Assembly (NCBI RefSeq): GCF_004791585.1
Contig: NZ_SRUU01000014.1
Span: 112,468 to 176,467 of the forward strand
From: Mesorhizobium sp. M1C.F.Ca.ET.210.01.1.1
Lineage (GTDB): Bacteria; Pseudomonadota; Alphaproteobacteria; Rhizobiales; Rhizobiaceae
Reading direction: 5' to 3'
Length of the DNA stretch: 64,000 nt
Numbering within the stretch: position 1 is the first letter of the stretch; every line of letters starts with the position of its first letter. The position numbers were made by a program, and so were the translations under genes. The notes beneath the pieces were generated by a model that had not been told where the DNA came from, ran no database searches, and was given only the letters and a program-made list of their open reading frames with translations. Shown in pieces: positions 44,631 to 54,064 of the stretch.

Positions 44631-46154
44631 TCAGCCAGGCGTCCCGGCCCTTGCCGCCGCGGCGATGCGCCAGCGTGTTCCGAGCGAGACGCCGACGAGC
44701 AAAAGGCAGAAGGCGAGGGCGAGAGGGGAGTAGAACGCTTCCTCCTGCAGGACGGCATTGGCCGAAATGGTGGCGATTCCGACAAAGCCGAACAGGAAAT
44801 CCGGATCGCTGGTTTCGATGAGCTGCCGCCGCAGCGCCACCGCCAGTGCCGCAAGGAAGCCGAAGAACACCAGGCTGCCGACGCCCATCTGATACAGCAT
44901 GACGCCGACCGCGCTCTCGACCGGCACGGAGGCGGCACCCTCGGCCTGAGCGCTTTGCCAGTTGAGATTGATGCTGGTGCTCGACAGGTTGCCGCCGAGA
45001 CCCAGTCCCTGGCCCAGCGGATCGGCCAGGAAGTCGCGCATGCCGGCGATCAGGCCGAGGACATGGTAGTCGCCATGCGTGGCGCCATAGGCGATCGCCG
45101 CCGTCGTCCAGACCACGGCCAGGGCTATCACGGCGATCAGCGCCAGATCGGCGCGCGAGGGGCTGTAGATCAGCCGCACCGCAATCGCGACGAAGAGCAT
45201 GAAGGTCGCTCCCTTGGAGCCGATGACGAGCAACAGCGGCAAGGCCGCGAGGGGCAGCAACCATCGTCCTTTGAAGAGGAGCCAGGCCGATATGATGCTC
45301 AAGGCGTAAGCGTAGCTGATCGGATGGAAGTTCGGGCCGCCGATGCGGAAGACGCTCGGCAGGATGTCGTTGAACAGCGGCGTGTTGAAGAAGGTCGTGG
45401 TCATCACGTCCTCGATCCCACGGTAGACGAAACCCGTTTCCTGGAGCGCCTTTTCCCACACGCCGGTCTCGATCTGCCGCGCGATGCTGCGCTCGATGTA
45501 GAGGTCGCCGTGGAAGAGGCCGAGGAAATCCATGGTGAAGATCAGCTCGACATAGCCGTAGATGATCGCGCCGGCGCCGAGCCAGAGCATACTCCTGCGC
45601 AGGTCGACGGGATAAAGGCTGGCGGCGAGGACCGCGACGTGGAAGCAGGCGAGCGGCGTGATCGTGTTGCGGAAATAGACGACCGCATCCTTCGGGCCGC
45701 CATGCACGACGCCGAGGGCGAAATAGAAACAGATCGTTCCGCACAGCGCCATGTTCAGCAGCAGCCATGGCCGCAATTCGGTCAGCGCCCGGACGCGGTA
45801 CTGAAACGAGGCGGCCAGGAAGGTGCCAAATGCGGTCATCAGGATGATGAAGTTGGTGCCGCGCAGCGCGTCGAACGTGTCGTTGTCGGGAATGTAAGGA
45901 GTGAACCACGCGACCCCGAGGTTCTGGTAGAGGAAGGCGCAGATGATCAGCACTGGAACGCCGGCAGGCATTGCGTTCGCAACGATCAGCGTCAGCACAA
46001 AAGTCGCGGCAATCCCGAACGGGGTCCAGACGGCGAAGGCGGAGACGGCAAGTGCAACGACAAGCAAGGCCGTGCCGACATGCAGCAGGGCCTCGGGCGT
46101 GTCGCGGCCCGGTACGCCCAGTCGGGCAGGCGAGTAGGCCCGCGTCGTGCTCAT
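44631..46154 (-). CDS. O-antigen ligase/polymerase-like membrane protein (Wzy type)
   Basis: A 507-residue polytopic protein with about ten to twelve hydrophobic helices, starting after a short cytoplasmic tail (LLHVGTALLVVALAVSAFAV). A large periplasmic loop occupies about residues 200-270. A second loop contains LGLGGNLSSTSINLNWQSAQ, as usual for Wzy/WaaL-type enzymes, which have little sequence conservation. In this locus it should polymerise repeat units of the exopolysaccharide. It is the last gene of a leftward group with the GH5 and chain-length genes. Confidence 0.75.
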   Translation of the reverse strand: MSTTRAYSPARLGVPGRDTPEALLHVGTALLVVALAVSAFAVWTPFGIAATFVLTLIVANAMPAGVPVLIICAFLYQNLGVAWFTPYIPDNDTFDALRGTNFIILMTAFGTFLAASFQYRVRALTELRPWLLLNMALCGTICFYFALGVVHGGPKDAVVYFRNTITPLACFHVAVLAASLYPVDLRRSMLWLGAGAIIYGYVELIFTMDFLGLFHGDLYIERSIARQIETGVWEKALQETGFVYRGIEDVMTTTFFNTPLFNDILPSVFRIGGPNFHPISYAYALSIISAWLLFKGRWLLPLAALPLLLVIGSKGATFMLFVAIAVRLIYSPSRADLALIAVIALAVVWTTAAIAYGATHGDYHVLGLIAGMRDFLADPLGQGLGLGGNLSSTSINLNWQSAQAEGAASVPVESAVGVMLYQMGVGSLVFFGFLAALAVALRRQLIETSDPDFLFGFVGIATISANAVLQEEAFYSPLALAFCLLLVGVSLGTRWRIAAAARAGTPG

Positions 46155-46226
46155 CGCCGGCGCGCTCCAGTCATTGTGTGCCCTGGCAGATTTCCATGAT
46201 CCCTGTCGTCCACGTCCGCTTCCCGC

Positions 46227-47336
46227 TTAACCTCCAAGGAGAGCGGCGATCATCGCACCGTCGAAACCCTCGACACTCTGCCGGCTTTTGATGAAGCCGA
46301 AACCTTGATCGAGCTCCCAATAGGTCCATGCCACATGGTTGGCTTCGGCCGCCTCGCGCACCGCGCGCGCCCAGGACACGCGGCTTGCGGCATCCACGCA
46401 GAAATTGAGCACGCCGAACTCGTTCAGCATGACCGGGCATCCATGGGTCGCGGACCAGCGCGCCAGGTCGGCGAAATCCGAGACGATCCGCGCCTCCGTC
46501 CAAGGCGCGGACAGCTCGTCCTCGACGAGGTTCGCGGCCTCCTCGTCGCCAGCGGCGCGCAATCTGGAAAGCAACTGGTTCACCCGCGGCGTTTCCCTGG
46601 CCGCCGGGAAGGGCAGGTTGGCGATGCGGGCGAGCGGCGAGGCGTCCCAGTTCTCGCATTGATGGGTGAAGGCCATCGGCGCGTAATAGTGAACGGCGGC
46701 AATCTGGTTGTCGTCGGCGAGCGGTGGCGTGTCGGCGATTTCCCAGATGCCCTGAAACCGCGCTGGTCCCCAGACCAGCGTGTGCAGCGGACAGCTTGCG
46801 CGCAGCGTTGCGGTGATCTCTTCCCGCAGCGCCAGCCAGTTGGCTCGTTCCATGGGGGGCTCGTTCAAGAGTTCCGGATAAACCCAATCCGCCGGCAGAT
46901 CGGCGACGACGACGCGCAGCGCCGTCCAGGCCTGCAGCACCTGTTCGCCCGCGGCCTTGTGATCGTTTCGGAAAGCCGCCACAAGCTCGCCTGCGGGATG
47001 CATGTCGAGGACGACCGAAAAGCCCAACCCGACAAGATCCCTGATGCCGTTCTGGATGCGGCGAAGCGTTGCCGGGTCACCACCGGAGACGAGGTCGCCG
47101 CCTACCGGCAGCCGGATCGTTTCGAATCCCGCTTGGCGCAGCTTTTCCAGCGTGGCCGTGGCGGGAGCAGGCCCATCGTCTCGATCGAACCACCCAGGAA
47201 GGTTGAAGCCGCGTGACGGAACGCGCGCGCGGGTCGTCGCCAGCGCGGCGGATCTCGGCAGAGCGGAGGTTGCGAAAACGGCTCCGGCGGCGAGCGCCAG
47301 CGCATGTCGACGCGACAGCCGGAGCGGCGATGTCAT
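46227..47336 (-). CDS. glycoside hydrolase family 5 (cellulase-like), Tat-exported
   Basis: A 369-residue secreted glycanase. The N-terminus has a twin-arginine motif (LRLSRRHALALAAG) before the hydrophobic stretch. GH5 features are GFNLPGWFDRD, FETIRLPVGGDLV, the acid/base Glu in YPELLNEPPME, the His-Tyr pair in AAVHYYAPMAFTHQ and the nucleophile Glu in VMLNEFGVLNF. In exopolysaccharide loci such enzymes trim or release polymer. It lies between the chain-length and polymerase genes on the same strand. The exact glycan is unknown. Confidence 0.88.
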   Translation of the reverse strand: MTSPLRLSRRHALALAAGAVFATSALPRSAALATTRARVPSRGFNLPGWFDRDDGPAPATATLEKLRQAGFETIRLPVGGDLVSGGDPATLRRIQNGIRDLVGLGFSVVLDMHPAGELVAAFRNDHKAAGEQVLQAWTALRVVVADLPADWVYPELLNEPPMERANWLALREEITATLRASCPLHTLVWGPARFQGIWEIADTPPLADDNQIAAVHYYAPMAFTHQCENWDASPLARIANLPFPAARETPRVNQLLSRLRAAGDEEAANLVEDELSAPWTEARIVSDFADLARWSATHGCPVMLNEFGVLNFCVDAASRVSWARAVREAAEANHVAWTYWELDQGFGFIKSRQSVEGFDGAMIAALLGG

Positions 47337-47356
47337 CGATCCACCGCCTCCACGGC

Positions 47357-49516
47357 TTATCCCCGGGCAGCGGCGCCGAGGCGCCGTTCGCCGGCCGCTC
47401 GCGGACCGTCGACCGCCGCGGCCGGCCGCGCGCCGTCCGGCGCGACGACAAGCGTGGCACTACGGCCGATCTGGCCGGCGCCGAATTTCTGCTCGATGAG
47501 CTTGGCGGCCTCGGAAGGCTGCTCGGACGGGCCGAGCGCCAGAAGCGCAAGGTCGGCTTTGGCGAAGAGTTCCGGATTCCAGCCGTCCTCGTTGAACGAG
47601 GGCACGATCACGAGCACGAAATCGAATGCGCTCCCGGCCTCGGTCAGAATGCCCCGGAACGTGTTGCGATCCGGAACGCCGGCATCCTTCTCCGTCACGG
47701 CGCTGCAGACGACCGTCCGCAAGCCGGTCGCGCCATCGATGAACAATCCGGCTCCGTCCGTCATCGGGTTGGACAGATGATCGCCGATTTCCACCATCAG
47801 CACGTTCTGATCCGCCCGCTGCATGCCGATGCCCAGCATCGCGCCCGCAACCCTTGCCTCGAAGCTGCTGCGAATGGAGGACACGAGGATGACAAAGGGT
47901 TTGCCGTGGTCGTCGAGGTGCAGCACCATCTGCCGCATGATCTTCAGGACGTCGAGCGACAGCGTTTCGTTTCCGGTCTGGAACAGCTGCTTCCTGATCG
48001 CCTTGATGCTGGAATAGGCGGTCCCGCCGGCAACGCCGGGCAAACGGTATTCGCCGAAATTGGCGGGCATCGGCAACGGCGGGGGGCTGGCGGGGGCGCT
48101 GTCCTTGCGGTCCATGACCGGCTCCGACGCGGCTTCCTTCGGCGCCTGCGGTCCCTCTTTCGGCTGCCGGATCGGACCAAGCGCCAGAGCGAGGCCGCAT
48201 CCGGCGAGAAGCCCCAGCACGGCGCTCACCAGGAGAAGCAGCACCGGCTTCGGCCACGTCGGCTGCACCGGCGGCGAGGCGGCGCCGATCTTGCGCGCCT
48301 CGGAGGTTTGCACGCCCTGCATCTGGGACGTTTCCTGCGCGCGCTTGAGATAGTCGTCGAGCACGGCTCGCGCGGCCTGGGCCTGCGATTCCAGCTGCCT
48401 GAGCTGCACCTGCGCGATGTTCGAGTTGGTGGACTGCTGGCGCAGGGCTTCGAGCTTGTCCTGCAGCTTCCTGACATTCTGCACGGCGAGATCGTAATTG
48501 GCCCTGAGCTGCTGCCTGATCCGGTCGGCTTCTGCCGCCATCAGCCGCTTCATCCGCTCCAGTTCGGACTGAAGCCGCCCGATGGTCGGATGACGCGGCC
48601 CGTACATGGTCTGCAGGCTGGCAAGCTCGGTGGCGCGCTGGTTGTAGTCGTCGCGCAGTTTGACGGCCGAGGTGGAGGTGAGAATGTCCGCAAGCTTGGC
48701 GAGCCCGGCCGGCGTACTTCCCGCCGCGAGCGCCTGGTTGTAGCGGTCCTTGGCCTGGTCGGCGTCACTCTGGGCGGCGATCAGCTGGCTCGTGAGCTGA
48801 TCGAGCTGAGACTGCAGCGTGCCGCCGTCCGTGGAATTCAGGATGTTGTGTTTCGTCTTGAAATCCTCGACCGTTCGCTCGGCGTCGCTGACGTCCTTCT
48901 GCAGGCCGGAGATCCTGTCCGTCAGCAGCGTGTTGACGTCACTGTTGGCGGTCTCGCGCTCTCCCACCAGGCCTGCCCGATACTGGTCGACGATGGCGTT
49001 GGCGATGCGCGCCGCCTTTTCCGGCGACGGTGAGGTGAAGCTGACATTGATGACGTAGGTAAGCCCTTCGCGCTCCACCGATACCTTGCTCTGGAAGCGC
49101 TTGAAGGCGGCGTCCTGCGGCGAGGTTGCTCCGGCTCCGAACAGCGACAACAGGCGTGACGTCAGGCCGGCGCCGGCAAATTCCGGATCGCTGTCCAGCT
49201 TCTGATTTTTGAAGACGGCACCCAGCAGGTCAGGCGACTGGATGACGAAGACCTGGCTGGCGATGGCGGCACTGTCGGACCCGATACCGGGAAGCACGTT
49301 GTTGAAATTGGTCGCGCGCGTGTCGCGGGGATCGATCAGTATCGAGGCGGTCGCCGTATAGCTCGGTTTCGTCACCGCAAGATAGGAAAGCGCCAGCAGC
49401 AATGCCGCGCCGGCGATGGCAAGCACCATCACGCGACGCGCCCAGAGGATCGCCCACACGGCACCTATGTCGAACAGCGGCGGAAGAGTGCGCTCGTCGA
49501 TCCTGGCTGGCTTCAT
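47357..49516 (-). CDS. polysaccharide co-polymerase / GumC-Wzc-like protein with degenerate kinase domain
   Basis: A 719-residue inner-membrane protein. The Wzz domain starts near residue 15; the first membrane helix is MVLAIAGAALLLALSYLAV. Long periplasmic coiled coils follow (about residues 180-410), and the second helix is KPVLLLLVSAVLGLLAGCGL. The C-terminal cytoplasmic part (about 500-719) has the fold of bacterial tyrosine kinases, but its P-loop site reads VSSIRSSFEARVAG and lacks the Gly-Lys-Ser/Thr; no tyrosine-rich tail is present. It should set chain length and couple to export without its own kinase activity. GAGG precedes the ATG at 49516. Confidence 0.88.
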   Translation of the reverse strand: MKPARIDERTLPPLFDIGAVWAILWARRVMVLAIAGAALLLALSYLAVTKPSYTATASILIDPRDTRATNFNNVLPGIGSDSAAIASQVFVIQSPDLLGAVFKNQKLDSDPEFAGAGLTSRLLSLFGAGATSPQDAAFKRFQSKVSVEREGLTYVINVSFTSPSPEKAARIANAIVDQYRAGLVGERETANSDVNTLLTDRISGLQKDVSDAERTVEDFKTKHNILNSTDGGTLQSQLDQLTSQLIAAQSDADQAKDRYNQALAAGSTPAGLAKLADILTSTSAVKLRDDYNQRATELASLQTMYGPRHPTIGRLQSELERMKRLMAAEADRIRQQLRANYDLAVQNVRKLQDKLEALRQQSTNSNIAQVQLRQLESQAQAARAVLDDYLKRAQETSQMQGVQTSEARKIGAASPPVQPTWPKPVLLLLVSAVLGLLAGCGLALALGPIRQPKEGPQAPKEAASEPVMDRKDSAPASPPPLPMPANFGEYRLPGVAGGTAYSSIKAIRKQLFQTGNETLSLDVLKIMRQMVLHLDDHGKPFVILVSSIRSSFEARVAGAMLGIGMQRADQNVLMVEIGDHLSNPMTDGAGLFIDGATGLRTVVCSAVTEKDAGVPDRNTFRGILTEAGSAFDFVLVIVPSFNEDGWNPELFAKADLALLALGPSEQPSEAAKLIEQKFGAGQIGRSATLVVAPDGARPAAAVDGPRAAGERRLGAAARG

Positions 49517-49757
49517 CAATTTTCCTCGGGCAGAGCCGCGACCTCGCGACCTCACTCGTCTCCACATTATTAAGGATTATCGTTAGCCATCCGTTAAGGG
49601 TGGCGGCGTGACGATGCTTTCGGCGTGGGCGATGGCGGTAACCATGCGAAGCGTTCGTGCTGGCGCGTTTGTGGCATTTTGCATTATTCAGGGCTGGGTT
49701 TTGAGCGTCGTCGCAGGTGCAGGGTAGGCCCATCGCCGATCGTCTCAGGAGGCGACG

Positions 49758-51170
49758 TTGAAGGACAAGACAGGGAACCGCGAGGCCGCCCAGGGGGCAG
49801 CGGCCAGCCCGGCGGCCGACATGCGCATGTCGATTCCTGCGCTCGCCAAGAGCGGCGCCGTCGCCGGCATCATCAAGCTCGCAAGCGCAGGCCTGTCCTT
49901 CCTCATGTTCGTGGCCGTCGCGATGGTGACGAACGAACGGGAGTTCGGCCTCTACAGCGCGACCTATGCCGGCGCGAGCCTGGTTTCCTTTTTCGCTTCG
50001 GTCGGCCAGCAGAGCACCGTGCTCAGGTTCTGGCCCCAATATGCCGGGCTGGGCGACCTCGCCTCGGCCCACGGGCTGATGGCGCGCGCCATTCTCGTGG
50101 CGCTGGCAGGGCTGGTCGCCACCAGCCTGCTCATAGTCGTGGTGGGATTCCTGCCCTTCGTCGGGAGGGGAACGCCGGAATGGCTGCCGCTGTGCGTGGC
50201 GGCCGCGGTGCTGTCCTTCTCGCTCGGCTGGTCGGAATTCACCTCCGGTGCTTTCCGGGCCAAGAACGCGCTGATATCCGGCCTGTTGCCGCGCGACATC
50301 ATCTGGCGCGCTGCAACGATCGCCGCCGTTCTGGCGCTGCGTCTGATGGACGTGAAGATGGATGCGGTCACCGCCACCTATCTGACGGCATTGCTGCTCA
50401 TCCTGTCGGTCGTCCCGCAGACAATCATTCTGGTGCGCGACACGTCGCGGGCCGATCGCGGCGGTCTCACCGAAGGGCAAAAGCAGGAATTCAAGACCGT
50501 GACGCTCGGCCTGTGGGGTGTCACCTCGCTGCCGCCTGCTCTCGGCCAGGTAAGCACGCTCCTCGTGGCGATGATCCTGGGGCCCGAGGCGGCCGGCGCG
50601 ATCTTCGTGGCGGACCGGACCACGCGTTTCGTCACTCTTGCCCTCAACGGCCTGAACCAGGCGCTGGCGCCGCAGATATCGGCCGCCTTCTACAGCGGCG
50701 ACAGGGCTCACGTTCAGCGCATCACCAGCCTTGCCGCGCTGGGCGGCTCGGCCATTGCGCTATGCGTGCTGGCGACGTTCTGGATGTTCGGCAGCTTCAT
50801 CCTGTCCATTTTCAATCCGGCCTATGCGACGCCGACCATGAGGGCGACGCTGGTCATCTTCGGCATAGGAGCGACATTCGGCACCGCCTGCGGCCCGATC
50901 GAGGTCCTGCTGCAGTTGACCGGTCTCCAGCATGCGCTGTTCAAGGTGCTGGTCGTCGTCAACATCGTGGGGCTTTGCGTGACGGCCGTGGCAACCTACT
51001 ACCTGGGACCCATTGGCGCAGCGCTCAGCATTGCCGGAACCGTCATCGCCTGGACGGCCTTCGGGGTGTCGATCGCCCGGCGCAGGATCGGCATCAACCC
51101 GTCGATCCTCGGCCTATCCCTGGACAGGATCGGGCTCGTGCCGCATGCGCTGCTGAGAGGGCGCACGTGA
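49758..51170 (+). CDS. oligosaccharide flippase family protein (Wzx/MATE-like)
   Basis: A 470-residue protein with about twelve to fourteen membrane helices, including ALAKSGAVAGIIKLASAGLS and EFGLYSATYAGASLVSFFAS, typical of the polysaccharide biosynthesis/MOP family. It should flip lipid-linked repeat units for the Wzy-like polymerase. The start is a TTG at 49758 with CAGGAGG just upstream. The stop overlaps the next gene (GTGA). It is divergent from the chain-length gene across a 241-base gap that should hold both promoters. Confidence 0.87.
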   Translation: MKDKTGNREAAQGAAASPAADMRMSIPALAKSGAVAGIIKLASAGLSFLMFVAVAMVTNEREFGLYSATYAGASLVSFFASVGQQSTVLRFWPQYAGLGDLASAHGLMARAILVALAGLVATSLLIVVVGFLPFVGRGTPEWLPLCVAAAVLSFSLGWSEFTSGAFRAKNALISGLLPRDIIWRAATIAAVLALRLMDVKMDAVTATYLTALLLILSVVPQTIILVRDTSRADRGGLTEGQKQEFKTVTLGLWGVTSLPPALGQVSTLLVAMILGPEAAGAIFVADRTTRFVTLALNGLNQALAPQISAAFYSGDRAHVQRITSLAALGGSAIALCVLATFWMFGSFILSIFNPAYATPTMRATLVIFGIGATFGTACGPIEVLLQLTGLQHALFKVLVVVNIVGLCVTAVATYYLGPIGAALSIAGTVIAWTAFGVSIARRRIGINPSILGLSLDRIGLVPHALLRGRT

Positions 51171-52261
51171 AGATCGTCCAGGTGCAGACCCAGGCGGAAG
51201 CCGCGGGGGCGCAACGCATCTCCGACATGGTGGGCGAAGGATTGCGGGCGCGCGGGCACGCGGTGCGCACCGTCTTCATGTACCGGAAGACCGAAGCCTA
51301 TGACGGCGATCCCCATGCGGATTTCATCCTGACGGAGCAGCCGCGCGGATTACCGGGACAGGTGCGGGCGACCGTCGGTCTCGCGCGATATCTGCGCGCT
51401 GCCCGCCCGGACGCCGTCATCACTTACCAGCACTACGGCAATATCTTCGGCACGATCGGCGCCCGGCTGGCCGGTGTCAGGCATATCGTCGCAAACCAGA
51501 GCGGCGCCCCGCACAGCAGCGGCGTCATGGGTCTGCTCTCCCGGATCGACAAGCTGATGGGCATGGCCGGCCTTTACCAGGCCAATGTCGTCAATTCGGG
51601 CTGGACGGAAGCGCAGTTCGATCGCTATCCGCTGTCCTACCGGCGGCGTATGCGCCGCATCGATCACGGCGTTCCCGTACCGGGCGAAGAGTTCGACAAG
51701 ATGGCGGCGCGCGCGGCCTTCGGCCTGCCGCAGAACGTATGGCTGGCCGTCTCGTCCGGCCGGCTGACGCGCACGAAGAACCAGATCGCGCTTGTCGGGG
51801 CGCTCGACCGGCTGCCCGAGGTCCATGCCGCGCTCGCCGGCGCGGGGCCGGAGCGCGAGGCGCTCGTCGCCTTTGCCGAAAGCCGAGGGGTGGCCGACCG
51901 CCTGCATCTTGTCGGCGAGGTTCCTCCGGCGCGCATCTTCGAATTCCTCGCGGCCGGTGATGCCTACGCTTTTCCGTCGATGGCGGAAACCTTCGGGCTC
52001 GCATGCGTCGAAGCGGCTATTTCCGGCCTGCCGGTCGTTGCGAGCAACCTTGACGTCATGCGCGAGGTGCTGACCGCCGAGGACGGCGAACCCGCCGCGC
52101 TGTTCGTCGAGGCAGACGCCGGCGGCATGGCCGAAGGGCTCGCCGATCTGCTCGCGCGGCCGGAGTCCAAGGCAAGGCTTTCGGCCGCCGGGCGGCGGCT
52201 GCGCGACAAATATTCGCCGGCCAGGATGTGCGCCGGTTATGAGGCGCTGCTCGTTGTCTGA
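51167..52261 (+). CDS. family 4 glycosyltransferase
   Basis: A 364-residue GT-B enzyme. N-terminal: MKIVQVQTQAEAAGAQRISD. The donor-binding C-terminal domain has WLAVSSGRLTRTKNQIALVG, LHLVGEVPPARIFEFLAAGD and the glutamate motif SMAETFGLACVEAAISGLPV. The start is a GTG overlapping the flippase stop, so the two are coupled. It probably adds a sugar to the lipid-linked repeat unit; donor unknown. Confidence 0.9.
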   Translation: MKIVQVQTQAEAAGAQRISDMVGEGLRARGHAVRTVFMYRKTEAYDGDPHADFILTEQPRGLPGQVRATVGLARYLRAARPDAVITYQHYGNIFGTIGARLAGVRHIVANQSGAPHSSGVMGLLSRIDKLMGMAGLYQANVVNSGWTEAQFDRYPLSYRRRMRRIDHGVPVPGEEFDKMAARAAFGLPQNVWLAVSSGRLTRTKNQIALVGALDRLPEVHAALAGAGPEREALVAFAESRGVADRLHLVGEVPPARIFEFLAAGDAYAFPSMAETFGLACVEAAISGLPVVASNLDVMREVLTAEDGEPAALFVEADAGGMAEGLADLLARPESKARLSAAGRRLRDKYSPARMCAGYEALLVV

Positions 52262-52280
52262 GAGCCTGATTGGAACTCCA

Positions 52281-52301
52281 CTCCTGCGGCCATCGCAGGA
52301 G
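52281..52301. terminator. hairpin between convergent polysaccharide genes
   Basis: CTCCTGCG (52281-52288) and CGCAGGAG (52294-52301) with a 5-base loop, extended by further AACTC/GAGTT pairing. It lies 19 bases after the glycosyltransferase stop and 22 bases beyond the stop of the convergent gene. No T-run. Confidence 0.55.
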
Positions 52302-52323
52302 CGAGTTTCGAAACAGTCTCTGG

Positions 52324-53784
52324 CTACTTCCGCACGGCGGCGATCCCGTCGATCACCTCCAGGCGGCCCGCCCGATTGAGCGTGTGGATCTTCGGATAGG
52401 GCCAGTCGCCGGCCGCATCGATCGGCCGCGGCGCCGAGAGCCGCACTGCCTGCTGGTTGAGCTCCAGCAATTCGGACAGGCCAAGTCCGCCGCCATAGCC
52501 CAGCGTTCCGTCCTGCACCGGAAGCAGGACGCAACCGTCGCGGTTGCGGACGAAGGCTCCGCCAGGGCGGGCCATGCGATGGTCGATCAGGATCGGGTTC
52601 GCCGGATGTGGCCGCCATGGACCCGCGAGCGCTGGAGCGCAAAACACCACCAGCGTGTCGGAAGTGCTTCCATGGCCGTCCCGATCCGTGGCGAACAGCC
52701 AGAGCAGGCCTTCATGCTCGAACAGGGTGGCGTCGGAAATCTCGCCTTCGACCAATACGGTCTCAGGGATCCAACCGTCCGGGAAGTCCGCGGCGCGGTA
52801 GAGCATGAGCTTGCCGCTGGCACTTGCCTCAGGCAGCATCCAGATCGCGCCGTCGCGCTGGAAGACCTGCGGGTAGGAGAGGTGGTGCGCTTCCTCCAGC
52901 ACGACGCGAGGTTTTTCAGCAACGCCGTTCGCATCGAACGCGACAACGGAAATGACCGCCTTGCCGGTGGCGTGCGGATAATCCTCGACGAACATGAATG
53001 CCTGATCCCGCCACCAGAAGGGGAACGGGTCGGCATAGAAATGGTCGCCCAGGTCGGGCAGCACCGACCAGCCGGTCCCGAGCCTGCCCGTGTCGGCGAC
53101 ACCTGGCGCATCGGTGAAACGGTAGCCGACGCGCCAATGCGCATGGCGGAAGCGCGCGCGCCGGAGCGCTTCCCGGCCAAGCCGCGGCAGCGCCGCGCCG
53201 AGATATGCGGACGTGAACCGGGCTCGCCCGCCGTGACCATGGATTTCAGCCATCGGCTCGCTCGGCAGCCGGTCCGTGGCGAAAGCCCGCGCAACCGATA
53301 GCACCAGGGTTATCGCCCGGGCAAACACGTCCTCGGTGCCGAGCGCCGTGGATTCGCGCTTGTCCACCATCGGCCGCGCTTGGCCCACCACCGTCTTCTC
53401 GTCGAGGACGGCTTCGATCACCGGCAGCCTGCCCGCCGCAACGGCAATGGCCGCCGAGAGATCGGCGCTGGATCCGTCGAACCGAAGGCCAATGGTCGGG
53501 ATGTCCGATGGGGGCGCGTTGCCGGCAAGGTCGAGCCTCAGGGTGGCCGGGCGATTGCCGGGCCGAGCCTGGATTGCCCGGACCGCGGAGCCGAGGAGGG
53601 GTCCGTGACGGCGGAACAGACGTTGCTCGAACTGGAAGGCGGCCTTTGCCGTGGCCGGCCAGCCTGCCGGCCCGGGCTGATGTGCTACCGCGACATCGTG
53701 GCCGTCCGCCTGCAGGCGCTCTATGGCGACCTGCTGCCAATGGCGCGGCGCCGATTGCGGAATGATGACCTCGATCGCCAGCAT
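52324..53784 (-). CDS. GINT1-like/formyltransferase-like polysaccharide protein
   Basis: A 486-residue soluble protein. The first 190 residues begin MLAIEVIIPQSAPRHWQQVA and recall the N-terminal part of formyltransferase-like sugar enzymes. Residues about 210-480 form a GH43-like five-bladed propeller similar to the N-terminal domain of glucosamine inositolphosphorylceramide transferases: GDHFYADPFPFWWRDQAFMF, EEAHHLSYPQVFQRDGAIWM and GEISDATLFEHEGLLWLFAT. The catalytic role is unknown. I chose the ATG at 53784; a GTG at 53805 is possible. It is convergent with the GT4 and divergent from the FemAB-like gene. Confidence 0.75.
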   Translation of the reverse strand: MLAIEVIIPQSAPRHWQQVAIERLQADGHDVAVAHQPGPAGWPATAKAAFQFEQRLFRRHGPLLGSAVRAIQARPGNRPATLRLDLAGNAPPSDIPTIGLRFDGSSADLSAAIAVAAGRLPVIEAVLDEKTVVGQARPMVDKRESTALGTEDVFARAITLVLSVARAFATDRLPSEPMAEIHGHGGRARFTSAYLGAALPRLGREALRRARFRHAHWRVGYRFTDAPGVADTGRLGTGWSVLPDLGDHFYADPFPFWWRDQAFMFVEDYPHATGKAVISVVAFDANGVAEKPRVVLEEAHHLSYPQVFQRDGAIWMLPEASASGKLMLYRAADFPDGWIPETVLVEGEISDATLFEHEGLLWLFATDRDGHGSTSDTLVVFCAPALAGPWRPHPANPILIDHRMARPGGAFVRNRDGCVLLPVQDGTLGYGGGLGLSELLELNQQAVRLSAPRPIDAAGDWPYPKIHTLNRAGRLEVIDGIAAVRK

Positions 53785-54064
53785 GCCATTCCAGTCCGCG
53801 GCCACATCCTGTTCGGGATTTCCGACAAAGTGGAGCGAAAGACTGGTCGAAAATGCTTACATCGAGGTTACGGGCAAAGTCGGACTTCGCACTTCACGGG
53901 GCGAAGTTCTCGACTTGCTGGCCCTTTGGCGCATGCCTCTGACTTCTGTGCACGCAACATTAGCACTTTGCGCATATACCAAGATTCCAACAATCCCGGC
54001 GGTCGATCTTGACCTGAAACGCAAGACGTCGTCGATAGGCCGCTGTCCCGCCGGTTCGGATCAT

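Noticed and set aside
53723..54064. Extension of the FemAB-like protein upstream of 54065
   Set aside because: The extra 114 residues are cysteine- and serine-rich, overlap the divergent gene and match no family segment.
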